A stretch of 25,586 nt of DNA from an uncultured Eubacteriales bacterium (GTDB lineage Bacteria > Bacillota > Clostridia > Christensenellales > Aristaeellaceae), in assembly GCA_900540045.1 (NCBI GenBank), contig UQEF01000038.1, forward strand, positions 1 through 25,586, written 5' to 3'. A program made the translations under genes and the position numbers. Shown here one piece after another: positions 1 through 8,204 of the stretch; position 1 is the stretch's first letter; the number at the start of each line of letters is the position of its first letter. The notes beneath the pieces were generated by a model, which did not search any database, was not told the DNA's origin, and worked only from the letters and a program-made list of their open reading frames with translations.

Positions 1-188
1 CGGAGCTGGAGGGCATAGCGGGAAACATCACGCTCAACACGCCGCTCATGGAGGCATACAGCGGAACGGCTTCCATGAACGGCGCCGTGAGCGGGGAGTT
101 TCCGACGCTTTTGCCGGGGCAGAACGCAATCAGTTGGATGGGAAGCGTGAGCAGCGTGGTCATTGAGCCTCATTGGCGGTATCTGTAA
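1..188 (+). CDS. Distal tail protein (Dit-like), C-terminal 61 residues
   Basis: The open frame enters from the left edge in the third frame and ends with TAA at 186-188, so only the C-terminus is visible. It reads GNITLNTPLMEAYSGTASMN, later FPTLLPGQNAISW, and ends VVIEPHWRYL. The PxLxPGxNxI turn followed by a beta strand ending in PxWRxL is typical of the C-terminal galectin-like region of siphophage distal tail (phage_tail family) proteins. These form the ring joining the tail tube to the baseplate hub. In related phages the next gene is the tail endopeptidase/hub. Here that gene is displaced by about 2.4 kb of toxin-antitoxin DNA. Family assignment is by pattern recognition on a fragment. 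Confidence 0.65.
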   Translation, partial: ELEGIAGNITLNTPLMEAYSGTASMNGAVSGEFPTLLPGQNAISWMGSVSSVVIEPHWRYL

Positions 189-196
189 GGACTATC

Positions 197-228
197 GTAT
201 TGCAATTCGCAATACAAGACGGTATAAT
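197..228 (+). promoter_or_regulatory. Promoter with overlapping operator for the RelB-type antitoxin gene
   Basis: A -35-like TTGCAA (200-205), a 17-base spacer and a perfect TATAAT (223-228) precede the antitoxin start at 251. A perfect 7-bp inverted repeat, GTATTGC (197-203) and GCAATAC (209-215) with a 5-base centre, covers the -35 box. This is the expected layout for autoregulation by a ribbon-helix-helix antitoxin. Transcription would begin near 235, at the ribosome binding site GAGAGGTGG (235-243). Confidence 0.7.
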
Positions 229-250
229 GCTCTTGAGAGGTGGTACCGAT

Positions 251-493
251 ATGGCCGGCAAGAGCGCAAACGTTATGGTGAGAGTGGAACCGGAAATCAA
301 AGCGCAGGCAGAAGCGGTGTTGGATAAACTGGGTCTGCCGGTATCTGTGGTTATTAACTCGCTGTATCGGCAAATCATCATGCAACATGGGCTTCCATTT
401 GCGTTGACCATTCCTGGGAATCTTTCGGTTCGGAATCAGACAATGGCTGCGCAGTTTGATGCTGTGATGGAAAAAGAGTTGCCTGAGGCGTAA
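251..493 (+). CDS. RelB/DinJ-family antitoxin, probably C-terminally truncated
   Basis: This 80-residue protein begins SANVMVRVEPEIKAQAEAVL, which gives the N-terminal ribbon-helix-helix of RelB/DinJ antitoxins (beta strand NVMVRVEP, then two helices ending in VVINSLYRQI). It is followed by the usual LPFALTIPG linker. ATG 251 is chosen because GAGAGGTGG lies 7 bases upstream. The frame stops at TAA 491-493. It stays open beyond that stop with TGKEMDLDESLSRARQERGM, which resembles the missing toxin-binding tail of such antitoxins, so the TAA looks like a nonsense mutation. The DNA-binding half is intact and could still repress its own promoter. The partner toxin downstream is broken. Confidence 0.75.
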   Translation: MAGKSANVMVRVEPEIKAQAEAVLDKLGLPVSVVINSLYRQIIMQHGLPFALTIPGNLSVRNQTMAAQFDAVMEKELPEA

Positions 494-550
494 ACCGGAA
501 AAGAGATGGATTTGGACGAATCCCTGAGCAGAGCAAGACAAGAGCGCGGG

Positions 551-701
551 ATGAACTGCTGGGTAAAGCTGACGCAGAACGCCATGAAACAAAAGCAGGG
601 GATTGTTGAATATATTTAGGGTATGTTGCGGATTCCAGGAAGAACATAGAAAATTAACTGCACAGGCGTTGTCTCAGGCAATTTACAATGATATAATATA
701 G
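551..701 (+). pseudogene. Relic of a RelE/ParE-family toxin
   Basis: From ATG 551 the frame reads VKLTQNAMKQKQGIVEYI and stops at TAG 617-619. This matches the start of RelE/ParE toxins (strand, then helix ending in IVxYI). The neighbouring frame across 609-701 continues with EEHRKLTAQALSQAIYNDI, like the second toxin helix (EEL..P.AA..L...I). It then stops at TAG 699-701, far short of the usual length of about 90-100 residues. A frameshift near 610-640 plus loss of the C-terminus therefore leaves no functional toxin. The identification rests on short stretches of similarity plus the position directly after a RelB-type antitoxin. Confidence 0.55.
669..697 (+). promoter_or_regulatory. Promoter for darT-darG
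   Basis: TTGTCT (669-674) and a perfect TATAAT (692-697) are separated by 17 bases, 60 bases upstream of the chosen darT start. The box overlaps the end of the dead toxin frame. This gives darTG its own transcription independent of the phage late operon. No clear operator dyad was seen around it. Confidence 0.6.
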
Positions 702-757
702 CACAATGCTTGCAGAATGTTTTTCGAGACAGTGATTTGGAGAGGAGGATGCTGACC

Positions 758-1381
758 ATGCTTGCTCCGAGCAAACTGTTTTTTGAAAGAACGCAGAAAA
801 ACAGCATTTATAACATTCAGCCGATCAGCAATATTCTCTCCGTAGTTTCCCACGGGATTCTTTCTTATAATCGGGCTGCAAAAATGGCGCACAAATCAAT
901 TGCCATGTCCGATGTACAGAGCCGGCGCGATAACGTTGTTATTCCGAATGGCGGCCATCTTCATTCTTATGCGAATGCCTATTTTAATCCGCGCAATCCA
1001 ATGATGTATAAGCGCAAGGATATGGCAGAAACTTTGTGTGTACTGGCTATTTCGGCATTGGTCCTTGATTGCGCGGGAACGATCATTTCGGACGGAAATG
1101 CTGCCAGTGCATATAGTCGTTTCTATTCTCCGCAAGATGGAATCCAAAAGCTAGATTTTTGTGAAATCTATGGTCAATGGTGGCTGGACGAAGATTCGTA
1201 TGAACAAATGAAGCGAAAACGTATTAAGTGCGCGGAAATACTGGTGCCGGATGTAATTGCGTATGAGTATATCATCGGCGCTATTGTCGTGAATGAACAG
1301 GCGAGACAGGAATTGATTCTGCAGGGGTTCGAGAAAAAAATTGTTATCGAACCAAAGACATTTTTTCGAAAGGAGGGGTAA
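758..1381 (+). CDS. darT: DarT-family DNA ADP-ribosyltransferase toxin
   Basis: DarT enzymes transfer ADP-ribose from NAD+ to bases of single-stranded DNA and block replication. They act as toxins and as anti-phage effectors. This 207-residue protein has the family landmarks: SHGILSYN (residues 31-38), the loop NAYFNPRNPMMY (73-84), SDGNAAS (111-117) and a KRIKCAEILVPD motif (154-165) in which E160 is the expected catalytic glutamate. ATG 758 is preferred over ATG 749 and an upstream in-frame start because AGGAGG (743-748) lies 9 bases before it and the length then matches the family. The gene ends 2 bases before darG, the usual toxin-then-antitoxin order. It looks intact. It sits between two phage tail genes. 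Confidence 0.88.
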   Translation: MLAPSKLFFERTQKNSIYNIQPISNILSVVSHGILSYNRAAKMAHKSIAMSDVQSRRDNVVIPNGGHLHSYANAYFNPRNPMMYKRKDMAETLCVLAISALVLDCAGTIISDGNAASAYSRFYSPQDGIQKLDFCEIYGQWWLDEDSYEQMKRKRIKCAEILVPDVIAYEYIIGAIVVNEQARQELILQGFEKKIVIEPKTFFRKEG

Positions 1382-1383
1382 AG

Positions 1384-2481
1384 GTGAAAATATTGCTGGG
1401 GAATATTTTTGACAGCAAGTGCAGCACACTGGTAAATACGGTCAACTGCGTAGGCGTTATGGGTAAGGGAATTGCTTTGGATTTTAAGAAGAAGTATCCC
1501 GGTATGTTTGACGAGTATCAGACGCTTTGCAAAGAGGGGCGTGTAAAACCGGGGCAGCCCTATCTTTATCGCGACCTGGCCGGCAATTCCATTATCAATT
1601 TTCCCACGAAGGACAACTGGCGTTCTCCCTCTAAGTTCTCGTATATAACCAAAGGCTTGAAATGGTTTCAGCAGTCATACCAGGAACTGGGGATAACATC
1701 TGTTGCCTTCCCTCCTTTGGGATGCGGAAACGGAGGTCTAAAATGGGACGATGTTGGTCCCGAAATGTATCGCGCACTAAAAGATTTGCCTATAGAAATT
1801 GAGATTTATGCACCCTATGGGACGCCCAAGGAAAAATTGACTTTTCAGTATCTAGAGCAGGCAGGGACAGCCAGCGAGACACTTAAGGGGGTGAAGCGCG
1901 CTTCCTTTAATGATAAATGGCTGTTGATCCTTGAAGTGGTACGTCAGGTAAATGCACAACGCTATTCGCTGCACGTTGGCAGGGTCATTTTTCAGAAAAT
2001 CTGCTACGTGCTGACTCGCTCTGGAATTCAGACCGGCTTTACCTTCATCAAGGCAAGCTACGGCCCATACTCAGCGGAGGTTAAGGAAAGCATCACGACT
2101 TTGTCCAATGCCAATTTGATGGTCGAGAGTCAGCATGTCGGACAGAACATGGTGGAAACGCGAGTAACGCCCAATTTCGCATTTGATCCTTCTCTATATA
2201 CCAGCGATGAACTTCAATGCCTGAATAAAACCGTGGATCTGTTTTGCAGAATTAAAAATACAGATCAGGCTGAAATGATGGCAACCGTCATGTTCTCCTA
2301 CGACAGGCTCAAGCTTCGGAATGCAGAAGTGACGGAGGAAGATGTGCTCCGTGACGTACTGGATTGGAAAAAACGCTGGGTTGGTGTAAAAGAAGATGAA
2401 ATCAGGCATACGATTCGTGACCTGTCCATTCTCGGATGGCTTCAGCCGAAAATCAGCTTTCCTGTTGAGGAGGAATACTGA
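1384..2481 (+). CDS. darG: DarG-family macrodomain antitoxin (DNA ADP-ribosyl glycohydrolase)
   Basis: DarG removes ADP-ribose from DNA through its macrodomain and blocks DarT directly through its C-terminal domain. The 365-residue product starts with a macrodomain: GNIFDSKCSTLVNTVN, then GVMGKGIALDFKKKYP (residues 24-39), FPTKDNWR (73-80, where K76 aligns with the catalytic lysine position of the family) and PPLGCGNGGL (110-119). Residues from about 165 form the separate DarG C-terminal region, including SYGPYSAEVKESI. The start is GTG 1384, 7 bases after AGGAGG (1371-1376). The coding sequence follows darT with 2 bases between, so the two are cotranscribed and probably translationally coupled. 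Confidence 0.88.
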   Translation: MKILLGNIFDSKCSTLVNTVNCVGVMGKGIALDFKKKYPGMFDEYQTLCKEGRVKPGQPYLYRDLAGNSIINFPTKDNWRSPSKFSYITKGLKWFQQSYQELGITSVAFPPLGCGNGGLKWDDVGPEMYRALKDLPIEIEIYAPYGTPKEKLTFQYLEQAGTASETLKGVKRASFNDKWLLILEVVRQVNAQRYSLHVGRVIFQKICYVLTRSGIQTGFTFIKASYGPYSAEVKESITTLSNANLMVESQHVGQNMVETRVTPNFAFDPSLYTSDELQCLNKTVDLFCRIKNTDQAEMMATVMFSYDRLKLRNAEVTEEDVLRDVLDWKKRWVGVKEDEIRHTIRDLSILGWLQPKISFPVEEEY

Positions 2482-2562
2482 GGAACCTGGTCGTTGCATA
2501 ATAGAGGAAAAGGATGACTGCTTTCTCTCTGCTGAATAGAGGTATCACAAGCAAAATTGGAC

Positions 2563-2592
2563 AAAGCGCCTGTTGCGAAAGCAGGCGCTTTT
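2563..2592 (+). terminator. Hairpin with short T-tract between darG and the tail hub gene
   Basis: AAAGCGCCTG (2563-2572) and CAGGCGCTTT (2582-2591) are perfect complements around a 9-base loop and run into TTTT. It could insulate the toxin-antitoxin cassette from the tail gene. It could equally be an mRNA processing hairpin native to the phage late operon. The T-tract is short, so readthrough is likely. Confidence 0.5.
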
Positions 2593-2619
2593 CCTGTGCC
2601 CCGAAGGGAGGTAATCCCC

Positions 2620-5600
2620 ATGATTTGCGTATACCCCGCCGCCTGCACGGACTTCTCCGGCAATGGGCTGGGCGTGGTGCGGCCGCAGTCCTGCACAGTC
2701 ACCGAAACCCTCAACGGCGAATGGGAGCTGACCCTCGTCCATCCCATCGACGAATACGGGAAATGGACGCGGCTGAGTGAGGGCAATATCCTGCGCGCGC
2801 CGGTGCCCGCCGCCATGACGCCCCGCATCCGGATTTCCGTGCCGGGCGAGGATACGCGCCGCGATGTGTATCAGGTGGATACGGATACGCCCGAAGCCTC
2901 CGTGCGGGGCGGTACGCTGCGCCTGCGCACGGGACCCGGCGAAGGGTATTCCGTGCTCAAGCAGTACGCCAACGGAACCGAGGTACAGGTGCTTTCCAGA
3001 ACCAACGCACAGTGGTATGAGGTGGTGCTCCCGGACGGAAAGCGCGGGTACATGTCAACGACGTTTTTGCGCTATGTTCGGACGGAGGGGTCCGTATCCG
3101 AGGCGGTCAACGCCGTGGTGGATGCCCGCCAGCTGCGCGACCAGCCCTTCCGCATCTACCGGGTCGTGCCGGAGCTTGGCAAGCTCACGGTTTACGCCCG
3201 CCATATCTTCTATGACCTTTTGGACAACATGGTCAAATCCCTCAGGCCCTCACCCTCCGCGGTGGGGGCCTCCGTCGTGCAGGGGCTTGCCTCCGCCTGC
3301 CTCTCCGGGCATGGCTTCACCTTCTATTCCGACCTGACCTCCACGGCGCAGGACGTGAGCCTTGAGAACGTCAATCCCGTGGAGGCCCTGCTGGGCGAGG
3401 GCGGGCTGGCGGAGAAGTACGGCGGGGAGCTGACGCGGGACTGGTTTGACGTGTTTCTGGTCCGGCGCGTGGGCGCGGACAGCGACGTGCAGATCCGGGA
3501 GGGGAAGAACCTCACCGGCATCTCCTACGACGTGGACGAGACGGACGTGGTCACCCGCATCATGCCCACCGGCGAGGACGCGGACGGCAACCTCCTCTAC
3601 CTGCCGGAACTGTACATCGACAGCCCGAACATCGGCGCGTACACGCACCCGAAGTGGATTCATCTGGCGGTCAGCGAAGCAAAAGAAGTGACGGACGGCG
3701 ATACGCCGAAAAGCAAGGACCAGTGCTACGCCGAACTGCGCAAGGCCGCCCAAACGGAATATGAAAACGGCTGCGACCTGCCCACGGTGACCCTCAAGGT
3801 GGATTTCGTCAACTGCGCCGATACCGAGGAATACCGGCAGTACGGGTTTCTCCAGAACATCTTCCTCGGCGACAGCGTGCGCGTGGTGGCCCGGCGCATC
3901 GGCGTGGCGGTCTCCCTGCGCATGACGCAGTACACCTACGACTGCCTGACGCAAAAGTACACCGCCGTAACGCTGGGCACCTCCGCGGACACGCTGGAGG
4001 GCAGCATGATCTCCGCGCGGCAGCTGGCCAACGGTTCCATCACCGGCATGAAGCTGGCGCTCAACTCCGTGGGCAGCGGCCAGCTGCAAAGCGGGTCGGT
4101 CGGATCGCTCCAGATCAAAAACGCGGCCGTCAGCGGCGCGCATATTCAGGACGCCTGCATCACCCGCGCCCACATCGCGGAGGCGCTCATCGACACGCTG
4201 AGCGTCAACGCGCTTGCCGCCGTGACGGCCAAAATCAAGGAACTGGCCGCGGGCAGCGTCACGGCCGACGACCTCTACGCCTCCGTGGCCATGATCGCCG
4301 CAGCCCAGCTGACCACGGCCAATATCGTGAGCGCGGACATCCGCTGGGCGGACATCGAGGCGCTCTCCGCCCGCATCGCGCAGATCAGCAAGGCGCAGAT
4401 CACCGCCGCCGCCATCGACGAGGCGAATATCGACTGGGCGGCCATCACCACGCTTACGGCCGCCACGGCGGAGATTGTCAAGGTCCAGATGCGGACCGCC
4501 GATATCGACTGGTCGCACATCAAGGACCTGGCCACCGATACCGCCGTCATCACCCAGGGCACGGCGGGGGAGCTCTATATCGCGCGGCTGGCCGTGACCG
4601 AGGCGAACATGGTCTCCCTGACGGTCGGCGAGCTGGTAGTCAAAGGCTCGGACGGCCATTTTTATTCGGTGTCCGTGGATGAGAGCGGGCAGGTTGTTAC
4701 GACGCTCAAGCAGATCGCCAACGACGACGTGGCCGACCAGAGCATCGACGGCGGGGAGAAGATCATCGAGGGCACGATCACTGCGGGTACGCTCAACGTG
4801 CAGGACATCTTCGCCGGCAATGCCGTCATCCAAAGCCTCATCGCCGCCAACCTCGACGTGGACACGCTCTTCGCCCGCGAGGCCACCGTCGCCGCCCTGA
4901 ACGCCATGGACATCACCTCCAACACCTATCTGAAGCTCATGGTCTCGGGCAAGGCGGACAAGGAGGACCTGGACGCGCTGAATGAACGGGTCAGCGCGGC
5001 GGAACTGAAGCTCACGGAGGACGCGATTGTGTCCACCGTCACGGGCAGCGATCGGTACAAAGAGGACCTTGCCGCCATCGCAGCGAGCGGCTCCGGGCCG
5101 GAGCTTGTGGTGGGCACGCAGACCTCGTACACCGCGGCGTGGACGGGAAACGCGGGCTTTGCGGCGCTTCACGACGGGCAGCAGATCACCTACTGGCTGC
5201 CCGCGGCATCCGGGAGCAACGTAACGCTCGATCTTACGCTCGCAGACGGCAGCACTACCGGTGCGATTCCATGCTACTTTGGCGGCAGCACCCGGCTGGG
5301 CACCCAGTACGCCGCCGGGAATGTCGTCAGGCTCACCTACCGGGAAAACGTCGTTATCGGTTCTGCCTCCATCCCCAAAGGCTGGTGGGCGGACGCGAAC
5401 TACAACACCGATACCTACGACCGCATTCGCATCGGAACGACGCTCAAGGCCAAGACGGCCATTCCCGCGGGAAGGCTGGCCGTCGCGGACGAGGAAGGCT
5501 GCTTCCCGCTGGCGGCCGGCGTGTCCTTTGACGTGACCCGGCCGGTGCTCTACTGCGCCGCCGCCGTGTCCGCCGGGACGTACGGCTCCCAGTTCTACCT

Positions 5601-8193
5601 GACCTACCCCTACTGCACGCTGCGCACGGTTGACCCGGACTTTGCGGGGACGGTCGGCACAACCTGCTATGTGGCGGGCACGCTCGACGGCACGGCCTTT
5701 ACGCCCGCGGAAACCTGCCTGACAACTTCGGTTCCCACCGAGGACGACGGCCTGACCTACATGGCGCTGGGCACGCTCACCGGCACGTACCAGACCTGCG
5801 TGTTCCCCGAACACCCGCTCTACCGCTTCGTGGACGGTGCGTTCAAGCCCTTATCTCAAGTGGCCTATGAGGCTTCCGTCGCCATCGGCGAAACGCGCCG
5901 GGAGATGTCCACGCGCTTTGAGCAGACCGACACGGCCATCGCGCTCAAGGCGGACCAGACGGAGGTTCACGCCCTCTCCACGCGCGTGCAGTCCGCCGAG
6001 CAGAAAATCACCCCGCAGGCCATCACGGCCGCGGTGGCGGCGTCCGCAAGTTTCGTCCATGAAAAGTACGAGGGCCGCAACTACTGCCTGGGCAGCGGCG
6101 GCGAATTTACCTTCATTTCCAACCGCTACTACGAGGACGGCAAGGCCACCTCGCTCACCCTCAAAAGCCTCGCGGTTTCGGACGATTTCTTCGCGCACAG
6201 CCAAAGCGGCGCGTCCATCCGCATTTCGCTGGACATCCGCCGTCAGGGGGTGGAGGCCTCCGAAGCCGCCACGCCGGGCGTGTACTCCGGCCTGTGGGTG
6301 TACTACCTCTACAGCGAGAACGGACAGTTCAAAACCGTCGGACGCGGCTGGTACCTGCGCACCACGGACGCGAGCTTTCAGGCCACGGACGACGGCTGGG
6401 TGCGCCTGCAATACGGACCGCTGGACCTGTCGCCCTACAACCCCGTCTCCATTTCCTATTTCGCCCTCGGCACATCCGCGGCCAACGGCATGACGGGAAA
6501 CGTCCGGTTTCGGAATGTCAAGCTGGAGGTGCTGGACGCCTGGACGGACTGGAGCGCCGCGCCCGAGGACATCTACGGTCTGGCGGGACGCATGGACAGC
6601 GCGGAATCCCGCATCACGCAAAACGCCGGCAATATCGCCCTCAAGGTCAGCACTTCGGTCTACAACACCGAAAAGGTCTATCGCAGCAACACCGCTCCCA
6701 CTACCCTCTATGCCAACATGCTCTGGCTGGATACCTCCCTCTCTCCGCCCATCCTCAAGCGGTATACGGGCTCGGCATGGGCGGCCGTGGGCGCGCAGGA
6801 GCTCAAGACGAGCGGGATCACCATCGGAGGAAACAACGTGGCCATTACCACGGAGAACTTCCTGCTCCAGCTCCTCGACCCCGCGAACAACGAAAACGTC
6901 CTCATGGAGATGAGCGCAAGCGGAGACGTCGGCTTTAAGGCGCTGTATGCCGATGAGGTGGTTTCGCCCTCCGTGGTCAACGCCTATACCGGCCCCGCCA
7001 CGCTGTATGTCTACCCCGCCCTGAGCGGCATGGCGGCCAATGCGTGCCGCAGCCTTCGGGAGGCGCTCTCGCGGATCAACGGAAAGGCGCTGCGCTATGA
7101 CGTGACCGTCGCCTTCTTCACCTCCCAGGCCGAGACGCTCTACGAGATGGAGGGCGTGGAGATCAGCGGGGTGACCGGGCCGCATACGCTGCGCATCGAG
7201 GGCATGGACCGCAACAAGACGCTGAGCACCTTTCTCACCGTGAGCAGCTGCACGGCGCGGATCGAGCTTTCCTACCTGAACATCCGCGACTGCCGCGGCC
7301 TCGTCGGCGGAACTTCAAAAAACAGCTACCTCATCAACGCCCGCAACAATACCTTTCTTTCTCTGACCGGATGCGTGCTCGATCTCAACAACGTCACTGC
7401 CAATGCGGTGCAGGCCACGGCCTCGTATGTGGACCTGCGCTACTGCGAGATTCGCAGTGCCTATATCGGGCTGGGGCTGGAAAGCGCCACAGGCAACCTG
7501 TACTACTGCAAGGGACAGTGCACGTTTTCGGTGTTCTGCATGTCCGGTATTGCCTTTTGCACGGGCACGGTGCCTTCGGGCGGGCGCACGTCCTCCTGCA
7601 ACGGACAGATCTTCGACGCGGGCGTGACCACGGATGCGGGAGCGACAGTCGCACCCCAGACGCCGGACGATACCACGCTGCAATACGCCACGCTCACCAA
7701 GTCCTATCGCGGCGGCTGGCGCACGGATACGGTGGACGTGGTGCAGGGCGTGTATTCGGAGGCCGGGTATTCCGCCGGCCTGAGCTGGAACTACGGCTGC
7801 ATGTGGTTTGGAGGTCTGCGGGGCGCGCTCTCCGGCAAGACGGTCAAGTCCGCGACGCTCACCCTGTATCGCAAAACCGGCAGCGGCTCCGGCGCGGCCA
7901 GGACGCTTTACCTGTGCGCCATCACCAACACCACGGCCAGCGGCGCGCCCGCCGTCGCGGCAAACTACGGGGCCATCGGCACCCTTGGCCGCGCGGAGCA
8001 GATGACATTCGCCATCCCGCCGGCCGTGGCGGAGGGCCTGGCTAACGGGACGTTCGGCGGCCTGTGCCTGTACGAGTCGCCCTACAACTTCGGCGCTTCC
8101 AACTGGTCGGCCAACTACATGCGCATCGCCGGGACGGACAGCAGCTACAAGCCCTGCTTGCGGGTAATCTATGGCGGCACGGCCGCCGGGTAA
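2620..8193 (+). CDS. Giant tail hub / endopeptidase-like tail tip protein with fibre and beta-helix domains
   Basis: This 1857-residue protein probably forms the siphophage tail tip hub and receptor-binding fibre in one chain. Residues 1-95 and 160 to about 450 resemble the prophage tail endopeptidase (Tal-like) hub family. A bacterial SH3 domain is inserted at about 97-153 (LRLRTGPGEGYSV ... GYMSTTFL). From about 460 to 700 runs a long shaft-like region of short repeats (ANIDWAAI, TADIDWSHI). Short coiled-coil-like segments follow at about 780-810, 1085-1140 and 1325-1345. Residues about 1520-1673 look like a right-handed beta-helix, and 1687-1857 like a compact beta-sandwich, both plausible glycan-binding or glycan-degrading tips. 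ATG 2620 is chosen because GGGAGGT lies 7 bases upstream; an upstream in-frame start lacks one. Enzymatic activity is not shown by any motif I can name. Confidence 0.8.
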   Translation: MICVYPAACTDFSGNGLGVVRPQSCTVTETLNGEWELTLVHPIDEYGKWTRLSEGNILRAPVPAAMTPRIRISVPGEDTRRDVYQVDTDTPEASVRGGTLRLRTGPGEGYSVLKQYANGTEVQVLSRTNAQWYEVVLPDGKRGYMSTTFLRYVRTEGSVSEAVNAVVDARQLRDQPFRIYRVVPELGKLTVYARHIFYDLLDNMVKSLRPSPSAVGASVVQGLASACLSGHGFTFYSDLTSTAQDVSLENVNPVEALLGEGGLAEKYGGELTRDWFDVFLVRRVGADSDVQIREGKNLTGISYDVDETDVVTRIMPTGEDADGNLLYLPELYIDSPNIGAYTHPKWIHLAVSEAKEVTDGDTPKSKDQCYAELRKAAQTEYENGCDLPTVTLKVDFVNCADTEEYRQYGFLQNIFLGDSVRVVARRIGVAVSLRMTQYTYDCLTQKYTAVTLGTSADTLEGSMISARQLANGSITGMKLALNSVGSGQLQSGSVGSLQIKNAAVSGAHIQDACITRAHIAEALIDTLSVNALAAVTAKIKELAAGSVTADDLYASVAMIAAAQLTTANIVSADIRWADIEALSARIAQISKAQITAAAIDEANIDWAAITTLTAATAEIVKVQMRTADIDWSHIKDLATDTAVITQGTAGELYIARLAVTEANMVSLTVGELVVKGSDGHFYSVSVDESGQVVTTLKQIANDDVADQSIDGGEKIIEGTITAGTLNVQDIFAGNAVIQSLIAANLDVDTLFAREATVAALNAMDITSNTYLKLMVSGKADKEDLDALNERVSAAELKLTEDAIVSTVTGSDRYKEDLAAIAASGSGPELVVGTQTSYTAAWTGNAGFAALHDGQQITYWLPAASGSNVTLDLTLADGSTTGAIPCYFGGSTRLGTQYAAGNVVRLTYRENVVIGSASIPKGWWADANYNTDTYDRIRIGTTLKAKTAIPAGRLAVADEEGCFPLAAGVSFDVTRPVLYCAAAVSAGTYGSQFYLTYPYCTLRTVDPDFAGTVGTTCYVAGTLDGTAFTPAETCLTTSVPTEDDGLTYMALGTLTGTYQTCVFPEHPLYRFVDGAFKPLSQVAYEASVAIGETRREMSTRFEQTDTAIALKADQTEVHALSTRVQSAEQKITPQAITAAVAASASFVHEKYEGRNYCLGSGGEFTFISNRYYEDGKATSLTLKSLAVSDDFFAHSQSGASIRISLDIRRQGVEASEAATPGVYSGLWVYYLYSENGQFKTVGRGWYLRTTDASFQATDDGWVRLQYGPLDLSPYNPVSISYFALGTSAANGMTGNVRFRNVKLEVLDAWTDWSAAPEDIYGLAGRMDSAESRITQNAGNIALKVSTSVYNTEKVYRSNTAPTTLYANMLWLDTSLSPPILKRYTGSAWAAVGAQELKTSGITIGGNNVAITTENFLLQLLDPANNENVLMEMSASGDVGFKALYADEVVSPSVVNAYTGPATLYVYPALSGMAANACRSLREALSRINGKALRYDVTVAFFTSQAETLYEMEGVEISGVTGPHTLRIEGMDRNKTLSTFLTVSSCTARIELSYLNIRDCRGLVGGTSKNSYLINARNNTFLSLTGCVLDLNNVTANAVQATASYVDLRYCEIRSAYIGLGLESATGNLYYCKGQCTFSVFCMSGIAFCTGTVPSGGRTSSCNGQIFDAGVTTDAGATVAPQTPDDTTLQYATLTKSYRGGWRTDTVDVVQGVYSEAGYSAGLSWNYGCMWFGGLRGALSGKTVKSATLTLYRKTGSGSGAARTLYLCAITNTTASGAPAVAANYGAIGTLGRAEQMTFAIPPAVAEGLANGTFGGLCLYESPYNFGASNWSANYMRIAGTDSSYKPCLRVIYGGTAAG

Positions 8194-8204
8194 GGAGGTT
8201 TCAA

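Noticed and set aside
4090..4650. Repetitive DNA resembling a tandem repeat array
   Set aside because: The periodicity is at the protein level (ADIDW-like repeats in the tail shaft); the DNA is not a tandem or CRISPR-type repeat.
3250..5814. 854-codon open frame on the - strand opposite the tail hub gene
   Set aside because: It is a GC-rich shadow of the + strand tail gene, arginine/glycine/valine-rich, without ribosome binding site or recognisable domain.
5851..7185. 444-codon open frame on the - strand inside the tail gene
   Set aside because: Same shadow effect; no start signal and no domain similarity.
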